Assembly (NCBI GenBank): GCA_052387235.1
Contig: JBQTJJ010000092.1
Location: 1-33,817, forward strand
Length of the DNA: 33,817 nt
Origin: JBQTJJ01 sp052387235
GTDB taxonomy: Bacteria > Actinomycetota > Acidimicrobiia > Acidimicrobiales > GCA-2861595
Direction of reading: 5' to 3'
Shown here: in pieces, positions 7,155-14,236 of the stretch
Position numbering within the stretch: the first letter of the stretch is position 1
How the letters are laid out: every line of letters starts with the position of its first letter
Position numbers and translations under genes: made by a program
The notes under the pieces: model-generated
What the model was told of the DNA's origin: nothing
Databases searched by the model: none
Seen by the model: only the letters and a program-made list of their open reading frames with translations

Positions 7155-7160
7155 AGCGTA
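7155..7160 (-). promoter_or_regulatory. -10 element (leaderless) of pckG
   Basis: TACGCT on the minus strand sits 6 nt upstream of the pckG ATG. It lies in the 46-nt gap after the cold-shock-like gene, giving pckG its own promoter. Confidence 0.5.
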
Positions 7161-7194
7161 GCGATCGGGCGCCTCCGGCCCAGGGTACCGCCGG

Positions 7195-7428
7195 CTAGGC
7201 CCCGGGGGGGTCGGGCGGCGCTCCCATGTCGATCTCCGACCCCAGCCGCAGGCGGCTGGCGCGGCGCTGGGCGTCGAGGTCGAACACCACCCGCTGGCCC
7301 TGGCGGAGCATGCGGAAGATGGATCCGGCCAGCGCGTCGGGGGCCAGCTCGAACTCGGAGCGGTCGGTGTCGCGGACGACGACGCCGTCGCCCGTGGCCG
7401 GATCGTACGACTTCACGACGCCTTGCAC
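7195..7428 (-). CDS. Cold-shock-domain-like small protein
   Basis: A 77-residue OB-fold protein. The start MQGVVKSYDPATGDGVVVRD parallels the N-terminal strands of CspA-type proteins (G-x-V-K-x-Y/F-x-x-x-x-G-x-G-x-I), and GQRVVFDLD matches their G-x-x-V-x-F strand. The typical RNP1 KGFGFI is replaced by GDGVVV, so it lacks the aromatic RNA-stacking residues and may be a divergent nucleic-acid-binding protein. A polar tail follows residue 55. The start is GTG (7428) in a short divergent region shared with thiL. The annotated start has only a weak purine-rich sequence upstream. Confidence 0.65.
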   Translation of the reverse strand: MQGVVKSYDPATGDGVVVRDTDRSEFELAPDALAGSIFRMLRQGQRVVFDLDAQRRASRLRLGSEIDMGAPPDPPGA

Positions 7429-7447
7429 CCTCGCTCACCACTCCCTC

Positions 7448-7453
7448 TACGCT
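7448..7453 (+). promoter_or_regulatory. -10 element of the thiL transcription unit
   Basis: TACGCT lies 6 nt before the GTG of the leader ORF at 7460. TTGCAC at 7423-7428 could act as a -35 element at 19-nt spacing. Transcription would start at or near base 7460, giving a leaderless leader ORF. Confidence 0.5.
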
Positions 7454-7459
7454 CGGCCC

Positions 7460-7486
7460 GTGGACGCTACCGGAGGGCCTCGGTGA
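7460..7486 (+). CDS. Eight-codon leader ORF before thiL
   Basis: GTG at 7460 begins MDATGGPR, with its TGA overlapping the thiL GTG as GTGA. The ORF begins about where the mRNA should start (6 nt after TACGCT). Its codons contain GGAGGG (7472-7477), which is the Shine-Dalgarno sequence for thiL. Ribosomes loading on the leaderless end would therefore pass or mask the thiL site, so this may couple or tune thiL translation. There is no sequence evidence for a specific sensed ligand. Confidence 0.45.
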   Translation: MDATGGPR

Positions 7487-8385
7487 GCGGCGAGTTCGGC
7501 GTCATCGACCGGCTGCGCAGGCTCCTGCCCGGGCCGCCGGCGGGCGAGACCTGGATCGGCGACGACGCGGCGGTGGTGATGGCGCCCCGGGGCGGTCTCC
7601 TCCTCACCTCGGACGCGGTGGTGGCCGGCGTCCATGCCGACCTCGGGCTGGTGGGTCTCGACGACCTGGGCTGGAAGGCCATGTCGGTGAGCGTGAGCGA
7701 CATCGCCGCCATGGGCTGCGTGCCCCTCTACGCCCTGGTGAGCGTGTGCGGGCCGCCGGACACCGACATCGACCTGCTGTACCAGGGCGTGTCCCAGGCG
7801 GTGGAGGCCTACGCCTGCCCGGTGGTGGGGGGCGACCTGGCCGGCTCCGGGCAGCTGACGGTGACGGTGGCGGTGGCGGGTGAGACGGGCCACCGCAGGC
7901 CGGTGCTGCGCTCGGGGGCCGTGCCCGGCGACCGGGTGTTCGTGACCGGCCGGCTGGGCGCATCGGCGGCCGGGCTGCGCCTGCTCCGGGCCGGGTCCGA
8001 CGACCCCGTCACCATGCGCCACCGCCGGCCCGTGGCCCGGGTGGCGGAGGGGCGGGCGGCGCGGGCCGCCGGCGCCACCGCCATGGTCGACGTCTCCGAC
8101 GGGCTGGCCGCCGACATCGGCCACCTGGCCGACGCCTCGGGCGTGGGCTTCGCCCTCGACTTCGTGCCGACCGCGTCCCGGGCCACACCGGAGGAGGCGC
8201 TCGGCGGGGGCGAGGACTACGAGCTGGTGTTCACCGCCACCAACCCCGGCCACGTCGCCGCCACCTTCGCCGAGGCCGGGCTGCGCCAGCCCATCGGCAT
8301 CGGCTACTGCACGGCCGACCCCACCGAGCGGACCCTGGCCGGCGAGCCGCTGCCGCCGGCGGGCTGGGTGCACGACTTCCGGTGA
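7483..8385 (+). CDS. thiL: Thiamine-monophosphate kinase
   Basis: A 300-residue PurM-like kinase that phosphorylates thiamine monophosphate to thiamine pyrophosphate with ATP, the last step of TPP synthesis. It begins with the family's EFGVIDRL. It then carries GDDAAVV (26-32), TSDAVVAGVH and LGWKAMSVSVSDIAAMG (62-78), the Mg/ATP-binding acidic motifs. Later come GGDLAGSG, DVSDGLAADIGH and GGGEDYELVF. The GTG at 7483 is chosen because of GGAGGG 5 nt upstream; longer in-frame readings have no family similarity. Its stop overlaps the thiD start (GTGA), so the two thiamine genes are translated together. No TPP riboswitch is apparent upstream. Confidence 0.95.
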   Translation: MSGEFGVIDRLRRLLPGPPAGETWIGDDAAVVMAPRGGLLLTSDAVVAGVHADLGLVGLDDLGWKAMSVSVSDIAAMGCVPLYALVSVCGPPDTDIDLLYQGVSQAVEAYACPVVGGDLAGSGQLTVTVAVAGETGHRRPVLRSGAVPGDRVFVTGRLGASAAGLRLLRAGSDDPVTMRHRRPVARVAEGRAARAAGATAMVDVSDGLAADIGHLADASGVGFALDFVPTASRATPEEALGGGEDYELVFTATNPGHVAATFAEAGLRQPIGIGYCTADPTERTLAGEPLPPAGWVHDFR

Positions 8386-9191
8386 CGGTGCGCCGGCCCG
8401 TGGCCCTCACCATCGCCGGCACCGACTCCGGCGGGGGCGCCGGCGTCACCGCCGACCTCAAGACGTTCGAGGCCCACGGCGTGTGGGGCACGTGCGCCGT
8501 CGTCGCCGTCACGGCACAGAACACGGTGGGCGTGCAGTCGTTCGAGACCCTGCCCCCCGCACTGGTCCGGGCCCAGGTGCACAGCGTGGTGTCGGACATC
8601 GGGGTCGACGCCGCCAAGACGGGCATGCTGGCCTCGGCCGAGCTGGTACGGGCGGTGGCGGCCGCGGTGCGCGACGCCGGCATCGGCCGCCTGGTCGTGG
8701 ACCCGGTCCTGGTCTCCAAGCACGGCGACCCCCTGCTGGCCGACGACGCGGTGTCCGCCCTGCGGGAGGACCTGCTGCCCCTTGCCACCGTGGTCACGCC
8801 CAACCTGCCGGAGGCGGCCCGCCTGGTGGGGTTCGACGTGGAGGACCGGCCCGCCATGGAGGCGGCGGCGCGGGCCCTGGCCGCGCTCGGGCCGGCGGTG
8901 GTGCTGGTCAAGGGCGGCCACCTGGGCGGCGACTCGTCGCCCGACTGCATGGTGGTGGCGGGCGCGCCGGCGGTGTGGCTCGAGGGTCCCCGCCTGGCCG
9001 GCCGCCACACCCACGGGACCGGGTGCGTGCTGTCGGCCGCCATCTGCGCCGAGCTGGCACGGGGCATGGACCCGCCCGACGCCTGCGTGGCGGCGCGCCA
9101 TTTCGTCCAGCGGGCCATCGGGGCCGGGGTGGACCTGGGCGCCGGCGTGGGGCCGGTGGACCCCGGGTGGCAGCGCGCCGGGCTGTCCTGA
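8382..9191 (+). CDS. thiD: Hydroxymethylpyrimidine (phosphate) kinase
   Basis: A 269-residue ribokinase-fold enzyme that phosphorylates HMP and HMP-P to HMP-PP for thiamine synthesis. Diagnostic motifs are IAGTDSGGGAG (11-21), TAQNTVGVQ (44-52), KTGML (79-83), the VTPNLPEA segment and the C-terminal anion-hole motif GTGC (212-215), whose cysteine is typical of ThiD/PdxK enzymes. The GTG start overlaps thiL by 4 nt. The length is normal and no ThiE fusion is present. It converges on rpmB with 60 nt between stops, and no strong terminator is visible there. Confidence 0.95.
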   Translation: MTVRRPVALTIAGTDSGGGAGVTADLKTFEAHGVWGTCAVVAVTAQNTVGVQSFETLPPALVRAQVHSVVSDIGVDAAKTGMLASAELVRAVAAAVRDAGIGRLVVDPVLVSKHGDPLLADDAVSALREDLLPLATVVTPNLPEAARLVGFDVEDRPAMEAAARALAALGPAVVLVKGGHLGGDSSPDCMVVAGAPAVWLEGPRLAGRHTHGTGCVLSAAICAELARGMDPPDACVAARHFVQRAIGAGVDLGAGVGPVDPGWQRAGLS

Positions 9192-9251
9192 CCCGAAGCT
9201 GCACGCCGGACGGGGCCCGGTTACGGAACCAGCACCCCGCGGGTCGAAGGG

Positions 9252-9446
9252 CTAGTGGACGGCCTTCGTGATCTTGCCGGCGCGGATGCACGAGGTGCAC
9301 ACGTGCATGCGCGTGGGCGTGCGGCCGACCATGGCCCGCACCCGCTGGATGTTCGGGTTCCAACGCCGCTTGGTGCGGCGGTGCGAGTGGCTGATGCTCA
9401 TGCCGAACGATGGGTGCTTGCCGCACACGTCACAGACTGCTGCCAT
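9252..9446 (-). CDS. rpmB: 50S ribosomal protein bL28 (zinc-binding form)
   Basis: A 64-residue bL28 with the zinc-ribbon version of the family: Cys5 and Cys8 (CDVC) pair with Cys50 and Cys53 (CTSC). The core SHSHRRTKRRWNPNIQ is the rRNA-binding signature. It is divergent from fakA, with 26 nt between start codons. This rpmB-fakA-recG arrangement is common in bacteria. The start ATG has no Shine-Dalgarno sequence and is preceded by a TAnnnT element 7 nt away. Zinc-type L28 is often the form used under zinc sufficiency; whether a zinc-free copy exists elsewhere cannot be seen here. Confidence 0.97.
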   Translation of the reverse strand: MAAVCDVCGKHPSFGMSISHSHRRTKRRWNPNIQRVRAMVGRTPTRMHVCTSCIRAGKITKAVH

Positions 9447-9453
9447 GGCGGCG

Positions 9454-9463
9454 AGAGTAGCAT
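9454..9463. promoter_or_regulatory. Overlapping divergent -10 elements between rpmB and fakA
   Basis: Minus strand: TACTCT (9459-9454) lies 7 nt before the rpmB ATG. Plus strand: TAGCAT (9458-9463) lies 9 nt before the fakA ATG. The two hexamers share two bases, so RNA polymerase cannot occupy both at once and the two promoters should compete. Confidence 0.45.
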
Positions 9464-9472
9464 CGGGGCCGG

Positions 9473-11116
9473 ATGGTGACCCTCGAGCAGCTCGGGCCCG
9501 TGGAAGTCCGCGCCGCGGTGACGGCGTACCGTGACGTGCTCCGCTCCCATCAGGAGGCGGTCAACCGCCTGAACGTCTACCCCGTGCCGGACGGCGACAC
9601 CGGGACCAACATGGCGCTGACCCTCGAGTCGGTGGTGGCCGAGCTCGACGGCACCGACGGCATGGTCGCCACCTGCAAGGCCATCTCCCACGGCTCGCTC
9701 ATGGGGGCCCGGGGCAACTCCGGCGTGATCCTGTGCCAGGTGCTCCGGGGGTTGTCGGAAGCGTGGCGGGACACCGAGTCGGTGGGCCCGGAGCACCTGG
9801 CCGACGGCCTGCGCCGGGCCGGCGAGGCCGCCTACAAGGCGGTCATGCGCCCGGTGGAGGGCACGATCCTCACCGTGGTGGCGGCGTCCGGCGCCGGCGC
9901 CTGCGAGGCGGCCGAGGCCGGCAAGGGCCTGGTCGACGTGGTCCAGGCGGCCCGCACCGCGGCGGCCGACGCCCTGGAGCGCACGCCCGACCTGCTGCCC
10001 GTGCTGAAGGAGGCCGGGGTGGTGGACGCCGGCGGGGCCGGCTTCGTGCTGTTCCTGGACGCGCTGCTCAACGTCGTCACGGGCCAGCCCCTGCCCGAGG
10101 CCCCCGAGCCGTCGGGCCCGACGCTGGCCCGGCCCCTCGACCACGGCGCCGGCGGCCCCGCCGGCGCCGGCAACGGCGGCCCCCGCTTCGAGGTCATGTA
10201 CCTCCTGGAGGCGGCCGACGCCGCCATCCCCGGCTTCAAGCGGGCGTGGAGCGACATCGGCGACTCCATCGTCGTCGTGGGCGGCGACGGCACGTGGAAC
10301 TGCCACATCCACACCGACGACATCGGCGCCGCCGTCGAGGCCGCCCTCGACGTGGGCGGCCGCCCGAGGCGCATCCACGTCACCGACCTAGACGGCCAGG
10401 TGGAGGAGCAGCGCTGGGTCCGGGAGGGCACGGGCGGGACCGCCGCCGCCCCGGAGGAGGTCACCACCGCCATCGTCGCCGTGGCCAGCGGCGCCGGCGT
10501 GGCCCGCATCTTCCGCTCCCTCGGGGCGGCCAGGGTGGTGGCGGGCGGGCAGTCCATGAACCCGTCCACGGCCGAGATCCTGGAGGCGGTGGAGGCGGTC
10601 CCGGCCCAGGAGGTCGTGATCCTGCCCAACAACACCAACATCGTCCCGGTCGCCCGCCAGGTCCAGGCCCTCACGGCCAAGACCGTCCGCGTCGTGCCCA
10701 CCCGCGCCGTGGCCGAGGGCATGGCCGCCCTCCTGGAGTACGACGCCGGCGCCGGCGCCGAGGCCAACGCCGCAGCCATGGAGGACGCCGCCGGCCGGGT
10801 CACCTCGGGCGAGGTCACCCAGGCGGTGCGGGCCTCGTCGTCGAGCGCCGGCCCCATCGACGAGGGCTCGTGGCTCGGGCTGTCCGCCACCGGCATCGAG
10901 GTGGTGGCCCCCACCGTCGTCGAGGCCGCCACCGGCCTGTTGGAGCGGCTGCTCTCCCCGTCGCACGAGCTGGTCACGGTGCTGGAGGGCGAGGACGCCA
11001 CGCCCGAGGACACCCGTCGCATCCACGAGTGGCTCGAGCAGCACTGCCAGGGGGTGGGCGCCGAGATCCACGACGGCGGCCAGCCGCTCTACCCCTACCT
11101 CTTCTCGATCGATTGA
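9473..11116 (+). CDS. fakA: Fatty acid kinase-type protein (DAK2/DhaL domain, YloV/FakA family)
   Basis: A 547-residue protein with an N-terminal DhaL-type ATP-binding domain and a C-terminal DegV-partner domain. The nucleotide/Mg site is NVYPVPDGDTGTNM (34-47; Asp40 and Asp42 bind metal), followed by GARGNSGVIL. The C-terminal half carries SGAGVARIFRSLGA, GGQSMNPSTAEI and LPNNTNI, hallmarks of the FakA/YloV family. FakA phosphorylates fatty acids bound to FakB to feed acyl-phosphate to PlsX/PlsY phospholipid synthesis. A FakB (DegV) gene is not in this window, though plsX is (19176-20162). The stop overlaps the recG TTG start, and the fakA-recG pairing is widely conserved. Confidence 0.9.
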   Translation: MVTLEQLGPVEVRAAVTAYRDVLRSHQEAVNRLNVYPVPDGDTGTNMALTLESVVAELDGTDGMVATCKAISHGSLMGARGNSGVILCQVLRGLSEAWRDTESVGPEHLADGLRRAGEAAYKAVMRPVEGTILTVVAASGAGACEAAEAGKGLVDVVQAARTAAADALERTPDLLPVLKEAGVVDAGGAGFVLFLDALLNVVTGQPLPEAPEPSGPTLARPLDHGAGGPAGAGNGGPRFEVMYLLEAADAAIPGFKRAWSDIGDSIVVVGGDGTWNCHIHTDDIGAAVEAALDVGGRPRRIHVTDLDGQVEEQRWVREGTGGTAAAPEEVTTAIVAVASGAGVARIFRSLGAARVVAGGQSMNPSTAEILEAVEAVPAQEVVILPNNTNIVPVARQVQALTAKTVRVVPTRAVAEGMAALLEYDAGAGAEANAAAMEDAAGRVTSGEVTQAVRASSSSAGPIDEGSWLGLSATGIEVVAPTVVEAATGLLERLLSPSHELVTVLEGEDATPEDTRRIHEWLEQHCQGVGAEIHDGGQPLYPYLFSID

Positions 11117-13224
11117 ACCCCCGCCGGCTCAGCCGGCTGGCCGCCATACCGGTCGACCAGCTGCGAGGCGTGGGGGAGAAGAAGGCGGCCGGCCTGGCCG
11201 AGGTCGGCATCGAGTACGTGCTCGACCTGCTCATGCACTACCCGAGGCGCTACCTGGACCGCACCGGCCAGGCCGAGATCCGGGAGCTGGCCGTGGGCGC
11301 CGAGGCCATGGTGCTGGCCACGGTGAAGCGGGTGGCGCAGCGGCGCACCCGCCAGGGTCGCTCCCTGGTGGAGGTCGACGTGTTCGACGGCAGCGGCTAC
11401 CTCCACTGTGTCTTCTTCAACCAGCCGTGGCGGTCCAGCCAGCTCAAGGTCGGCACCGAGGCCGTCTTCTTCGGCCGGCTGGAGCTCTTCAAAGGGCGCC
11501 GGCAGATGACCAGCCCGGTGGTGGACCTGGTGGGCGACCGGACCGGCCGCATCATCCCCATCTACCCCCAGTCGGAGAAGGCCGGCCTCAACACCTGGGA
11601 GCTGGCGGCGTGGATCGCCGAGGCCCTGGAGCGGGCGGGGGAGCTGGCCGACCCCCTGCCCGAGCGCTGGCGCCGCGACCTGGACCTGGTCAGCCGCTCC
11701 TGGGCCTTCGCCCAGATCCACGCCCCCGAGACGATGGCCACGGCCCAGGTGGCGCGTCGCCGGCTGGCCTTCGACGAGCTGTTCCGGCTCCAGACCGCCC
11801 TGGTCATGCGCAAGCGGGCCCTGGAGCGGGCGGCCAAGGGCATCCGCCACCAGGTCGACGGGGAGCTGGTGCGCCGGTTCCACGCCGCCCTCCCGTTCGA
11901 CCTCACCGCGGCCCAGGCCGAGGCATGGGCCGAGATCGGCGCCGACCTGGCCGGCCCCCACCCCATGCACCGCCTGCTCCAGGGCGACGTGGGCGCGGGC
12001 AAGACGGTGGTGGCGGTGACGGCCCTCCTGGCCGCGGTCCAGGGCGGTCACCAGGGGGCGCTGATGGCGCCCACCGAGGTGCTGGCCGAGCAGCACTTCC
12101 TGGGGATCCGGGCCCTGCTCCAGGGCCTGGAGGTGCCCGACCCCGCCACCCTCACCGGCTCGCGCTCGCTGCGGGTCGAGCTGCTGACCAACAAGACGCC
12201 GGCCGCCCGCCGCACCAAGCTGCATGCCGCCCTGCGGGCCGGCCAGGTCGACATCCTCATCGGCACCCACGCCCTGCTCACCGAGCACGTGGAGTTCGCG
12301 GCCCTGGGCGTGGTGGTCATCGACGAGCAGCACCGCTTCGGCGTGGAGCAGCGGGCCGCCCTCCGGGGCAAGGGCAGCGACCCCGACGTGCTGGTGATGA
12401 CGGCGACGCCCATCCCCCGCACCGCTGCCATGCTCGTCTACGGCGACCTCGACATCACCGTCCTCCACGAGCTGCCCCCCGGGCGGACGCCGGTGGCCAC
12501 GGTGTGGGCCCGGGGCCCGATCGAGGAGGGCCAGGCCTGGGGCAGGGTGCGCGAGGAGGTGGCGGCCGGCCACCAGGCGTTCGTGGTGTGCCCGCTGGTG
12601 GAGGAGTCGGAGCGCATCCAGGCCCGGTCGGCCACCGAGGAGCTGGAGCGGCTGCAGGCCGAGGTCTTCCCCGACCTGCGGCTCGGGCTGCTCCACGGCC
12701 AGATGCCGGCCGCGGCCAAGGAGGCGGCCATGGAGTCGTTCCGCCGGGGCGACGTCGACGTGCTGGTGGCCACCACGGTGGTGGAGGTGGGGGTGGACGT
12801 GCCCAACGCCACCGTGATGGTGGTGGAGGACGCCGGCCGTTTCGGCATGGCCCAGCTCCACCAGCTGCGGGGCAGGGTGGGCCGGGGCCGGGCCGCCTCG
12901 TGGTGCTTCCTGCTCGGCGAGGTCACTACGCCCGAGGCCGAGGAGCGCCTGAACGCCCTGGTCCGCAGCACCGACGGGTTCGAGCTGGCCGAGGTCGACC
13001 TCGACCTGCGGGGAGAGGGCACGATCCTCGGCACCCGCCAGAAGGGCCGGAGCGACCTCAAGCTGGCCTCGCTGCGCCGGGACAAGGACCTGGTGCGCGA
13101 GGCCCGCCGGGTGGCCTTCGCCGTCGTCGACGCCGACCCGCACCTCGCGGCCAACGACGTCCTGGCCGACGAGCTGCGCCTGCTGGTCGACGACGAGGAG
13201 GCGGAGTTCCTCTTCAAGTCGTAG
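11113..13224 (+). CDS. recG: ATP-dependent DNA helicase RecG
   Basis: A 703-residue helicase that reverses stalled replication forks and migrates Holliday junctions. The N-terminal wedge/OB domain (about 1-230; GVGEKKAAGL, HYPRRYLDR) is followed by helicase motifs: Walker A GDVGAGKT (291-298), motif II DEQH (404-407), TATPIPRT and the C-terminal QLRGRVGRG. The start is a TTG (11113) that overlaps the fakA stop as TTGA. It is chosen because the protein then begins at the usual point before the RGVGEKK segment and has normal length. No earlier in-frame start gives RecG-like sequence. A strong hairpin follows the stop. Confidence 0.96.
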   Translation: MNPRRLSRLAAIPVDQLRGVGEKKAAGLAEVGIEYVLDLLMHYPRRYLDRTGQAEIRELAVGAEAMVLATVKRVAQRRTRQGRSLVEVDVFDGSGYLHCVFFNQPWRSSQLKVGTEAVFFGRLELFKGRRQMTSPVVDLVGDRTGRIIPIYPQSEKAGLNTWELAAWIAEALERAGELADPLPERWRRDLDLVSRSWAFAQIHAPETMATAQVARRRLAFDELFRLQTALVMRKRALERAAKGIRHQVDGELVRRFHAALPFDLTAAQAEAWAEIGADLAGPHPMHRLLQGDVGAGKTVVAVTALLAAVQGGHQGALMAPTEVLAEQHFLGIRALLQGLEVPDPATLTGSRSLRVELLTNKTPAARRTKLHAALRAGQVDILIGTHALLTEHVEFAALGVVVIDEQHRFGVEQRAALRGKGSDPDVLVMTATPIPRTAAMLVYGDLDITVLHELPPGRTPVATVWARGPIEEGQAWGRVREEVAAGHQAFVVCPLVEESERIQARSATEELERLQAEVFPDLRLGLLHGQMPAAAKEAAMESFRRGDVDVLVATTVVEVGVDVPNATVMVVEDAGRFGMAQLHQLRGRVGRGRAASWCFLLGEVTTPEAEERLNALVRSTDGFELAEVDLDLRGEGTILGTRQKGRSDLKLASLRRDKDLVREARRVAFAVVDADPHLAANDVLADELRLLVDDEEAEFLFKS

Positions 13225-13241
13225 CGGGCACGGTCGTCGGG

Positions 13242-13290
13242 GTTCCGGGAAGCCTCACGTCCGCAGAGCGAACCTCAGGCTTCCCGGAAC
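13242..13290 (+). terminator. Hairpin terminator after recG
   Basis: A perfect 14-bp inverted repeat (arms 13242-13255 and 13277-13290; one arm reads GTTCCGGGAAGCCT) encloses a 21-nt loop, 17 nt after the recG stop. There is no T-run. Its right end abuts the direct repeat described next. Confidence 0.65.
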
Positions 13291-13363
13291 GACTCGGTGG
13301 GGCGACGTCGGGCAGCGGAGCCCCCCAGCAGGCGGTAGGTTAAAGCTGTTGCCGGCCCGCCCC
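13289..13363 (+). repeat. Direct repeat, upstream copy
   Basis: Bases 13289-13324 are identical to 13396-13431 (36 nt), and similarity continues with a few mismatches to about 13363, at an offset of 107. This copy retains a TAGGTT hexamer (13336-13341), but the base triplet matching the ATPase start codon is GTT, so it cannot start that gene. Confidence 0.75.
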
Positions 13364-13395
13364 CGGTCCGCCGACCCCCCCTCGGCCGGCCCCCC

Positions 13396-13470
13396 ACGAC
13401 TCGGTGGGGCGACGTCGGGCAGCGGAGCCCCGCTGCAGGCGTTAGGTTCACGCTGTGGCCGGCACGCCCC
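13396..13470 (+). repeat. Direct repeat, downstream copy (carries the ATPase promoter and start)
   Basis: This is the second copy of the ~75-bp repeat. It contains TAGGTT and the GTG start (13455) of the ABC ATPase, plus its first five codons. Together with the copy at 13289 it duplicates the promoter region in tandem. Confidence 0.75.
13443..13448 (+). promoter_or_regulatory. -10 element (leaderless) of the ABC transporter operon
   Basis: TAGGTT lies 6 nt before the GTG at 13455, with no Shine-Dalgarno sequence. A duplicate hexamer is found 107 nt upstream. Confidence 0.5.
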
Positions 13471-14198
13471 TGGTCGTCGTGGACAAGGTGACCAAGACCT
13501 TCGGCGACGTGAAGGCCCTCACCGACGTCGACCTCACGGTGGACAGGGGCGAGGTGGTGGTGGTCATCGGGCCGTCGGGCTCGGGCAAGTCCACGCTCTG
13601 CCGCTGCATCAATCGCCTCGAGCCGGTGGACTCGGGGACCATCACCATCGACGGCGTGCCGCTGCCGGAGGAGGGCCGGGCCCTGGCCCGGCTCCGGGCC
13701 GACGTGGGCATGGTGTTCCAGTCGTTCAACCTGTTCGCCCACAAGACGGTGCTCCAGAACGTGACCCTCGGTCCCATCAAGGTGCGCAAGGTGTCGAAGA
13801 AGGACGCCACCGAGCGGGCCCGGGCCCTTCTGCAGCGGGTGGGCATCGCCGAGAAGGCCGACCGCTACCCGGCCGAGCTCTCCGGCGGCCAGCAGCAGCG
13901 GGCCGCCATCGCCCGGGCCCTGGCCATGAACCCGAAGCTCATGCTCTTCGACGAGCCGACCTCGGCGCTGGACCCCGAGATGATCAAGGAGGTCCTCGAC
14001 GTGATGATCCAGCTCGCGGCCGAGGGCACCACCATGATCGTCGTCTCCCACGAGATGGGCTTCGCCCGCTCGGCGGCCCAGCGGGTCGTGTTCATGGACG
14101 AGGGCCGGGTGGTGGAGGTGGCACCGCCCGAGCAGTTCTTCTCCGCCCCGGCCTCGGACCGGGCGCGCGACTTCCTGTCCAAGATCCTGGCCCATTGA
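13455..14198 (+). CDS. Polar amino acid (glutamate-type) ABC transporter, ATP-binding protein
   Basis: A 247-residue ATPase of the GlnQ/GluA family, powering import of a polar amino acid. Walker A is GPSGSGKST (39-47). The Q-loop is VFQSFNLF, the signature LSGGQQQR, and Walker B with the following glutamate LMLFDEPTSALDPE. The H-loop is VVSHEMGFAR. TSALDPEM and HEMGFAR are specific to the polar amino acid group. It starts at a GTG with a leaderless-type promoter inside a duplicated segment. The binding protein and two permeases follow in order, matching gluABCD organisation. The substrate (glutamate, glutamine or aspartate) is inferred from family only. Confidence 0.93.
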   Translation: MAGTPLVVVDKVTKTFGDVKALTDVDLTVDRGEVVVVIGPSGSGKSTLCRCINRLEPVDSGTITIDGVPLPEEGRALARLRADVGMVFQSFNLFAHKTVLQNVTLGPIKVRKVSKKDATERARALLQRVGIAEKADRYPAELSGGQQQRAAIARALAMNPKLMLFDEPTSALDPEMIKEVLDVMIQLAAEGTTMIVVSHEMGFARSAAQRVVFMDEGRVVEVAPPEQFFSAPASDRARDFLSKILAH

Positions 14199-14201
14199 AG
14201 G

Positions 14202-14230
14202 TATAGAAACTTGTCATCCAAGCAAAGGAG
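14202..14230 (+). promoter_or_regulatory. Possible second promoter and strong ribosome-binding site for the binding protein
   Basis: The 38-nt gap between ATPase and binding-protein genes holds an AT-rich TATAGAAACT (from 14202) and AAGGAG (14225-14230), 6 nt before the ATG. The canonical Shine-Dalgarno sequence is unusual among these genes and fits a need for many more binding-protein molecules than ATPase. Confidence 0.4.
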
Positions 14231-14236
14231 ACCCGC

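Noticed and set aside
7429..7482. TPP riboswitch upstream of thiL
   Set aside because: The gap is about 50 nt, too short for a THI element, and no CUGAGA-type core was seen.
9192..9251. Terminator between thiD and rpmB
   Set aside because: Only a 4-bp GGTT/AACC pairing is visible, too weak to support.
9733..11112. Open frame upstream of recG, fused in frame to RecG
   Set aside because: This part is the +2 frame of fakA and gives Gly/Arg/Pro-rich noise. RecG similarity begins only after the TTG at 11113.
13349..14206. TTG-initiated 285-codon frame starting in the upstream direct repeat
   Set aside because: It runs in a different frame from the ABC ATPase and its product is low-complexity. 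The ATPase frame starting at 13455 explains the region.
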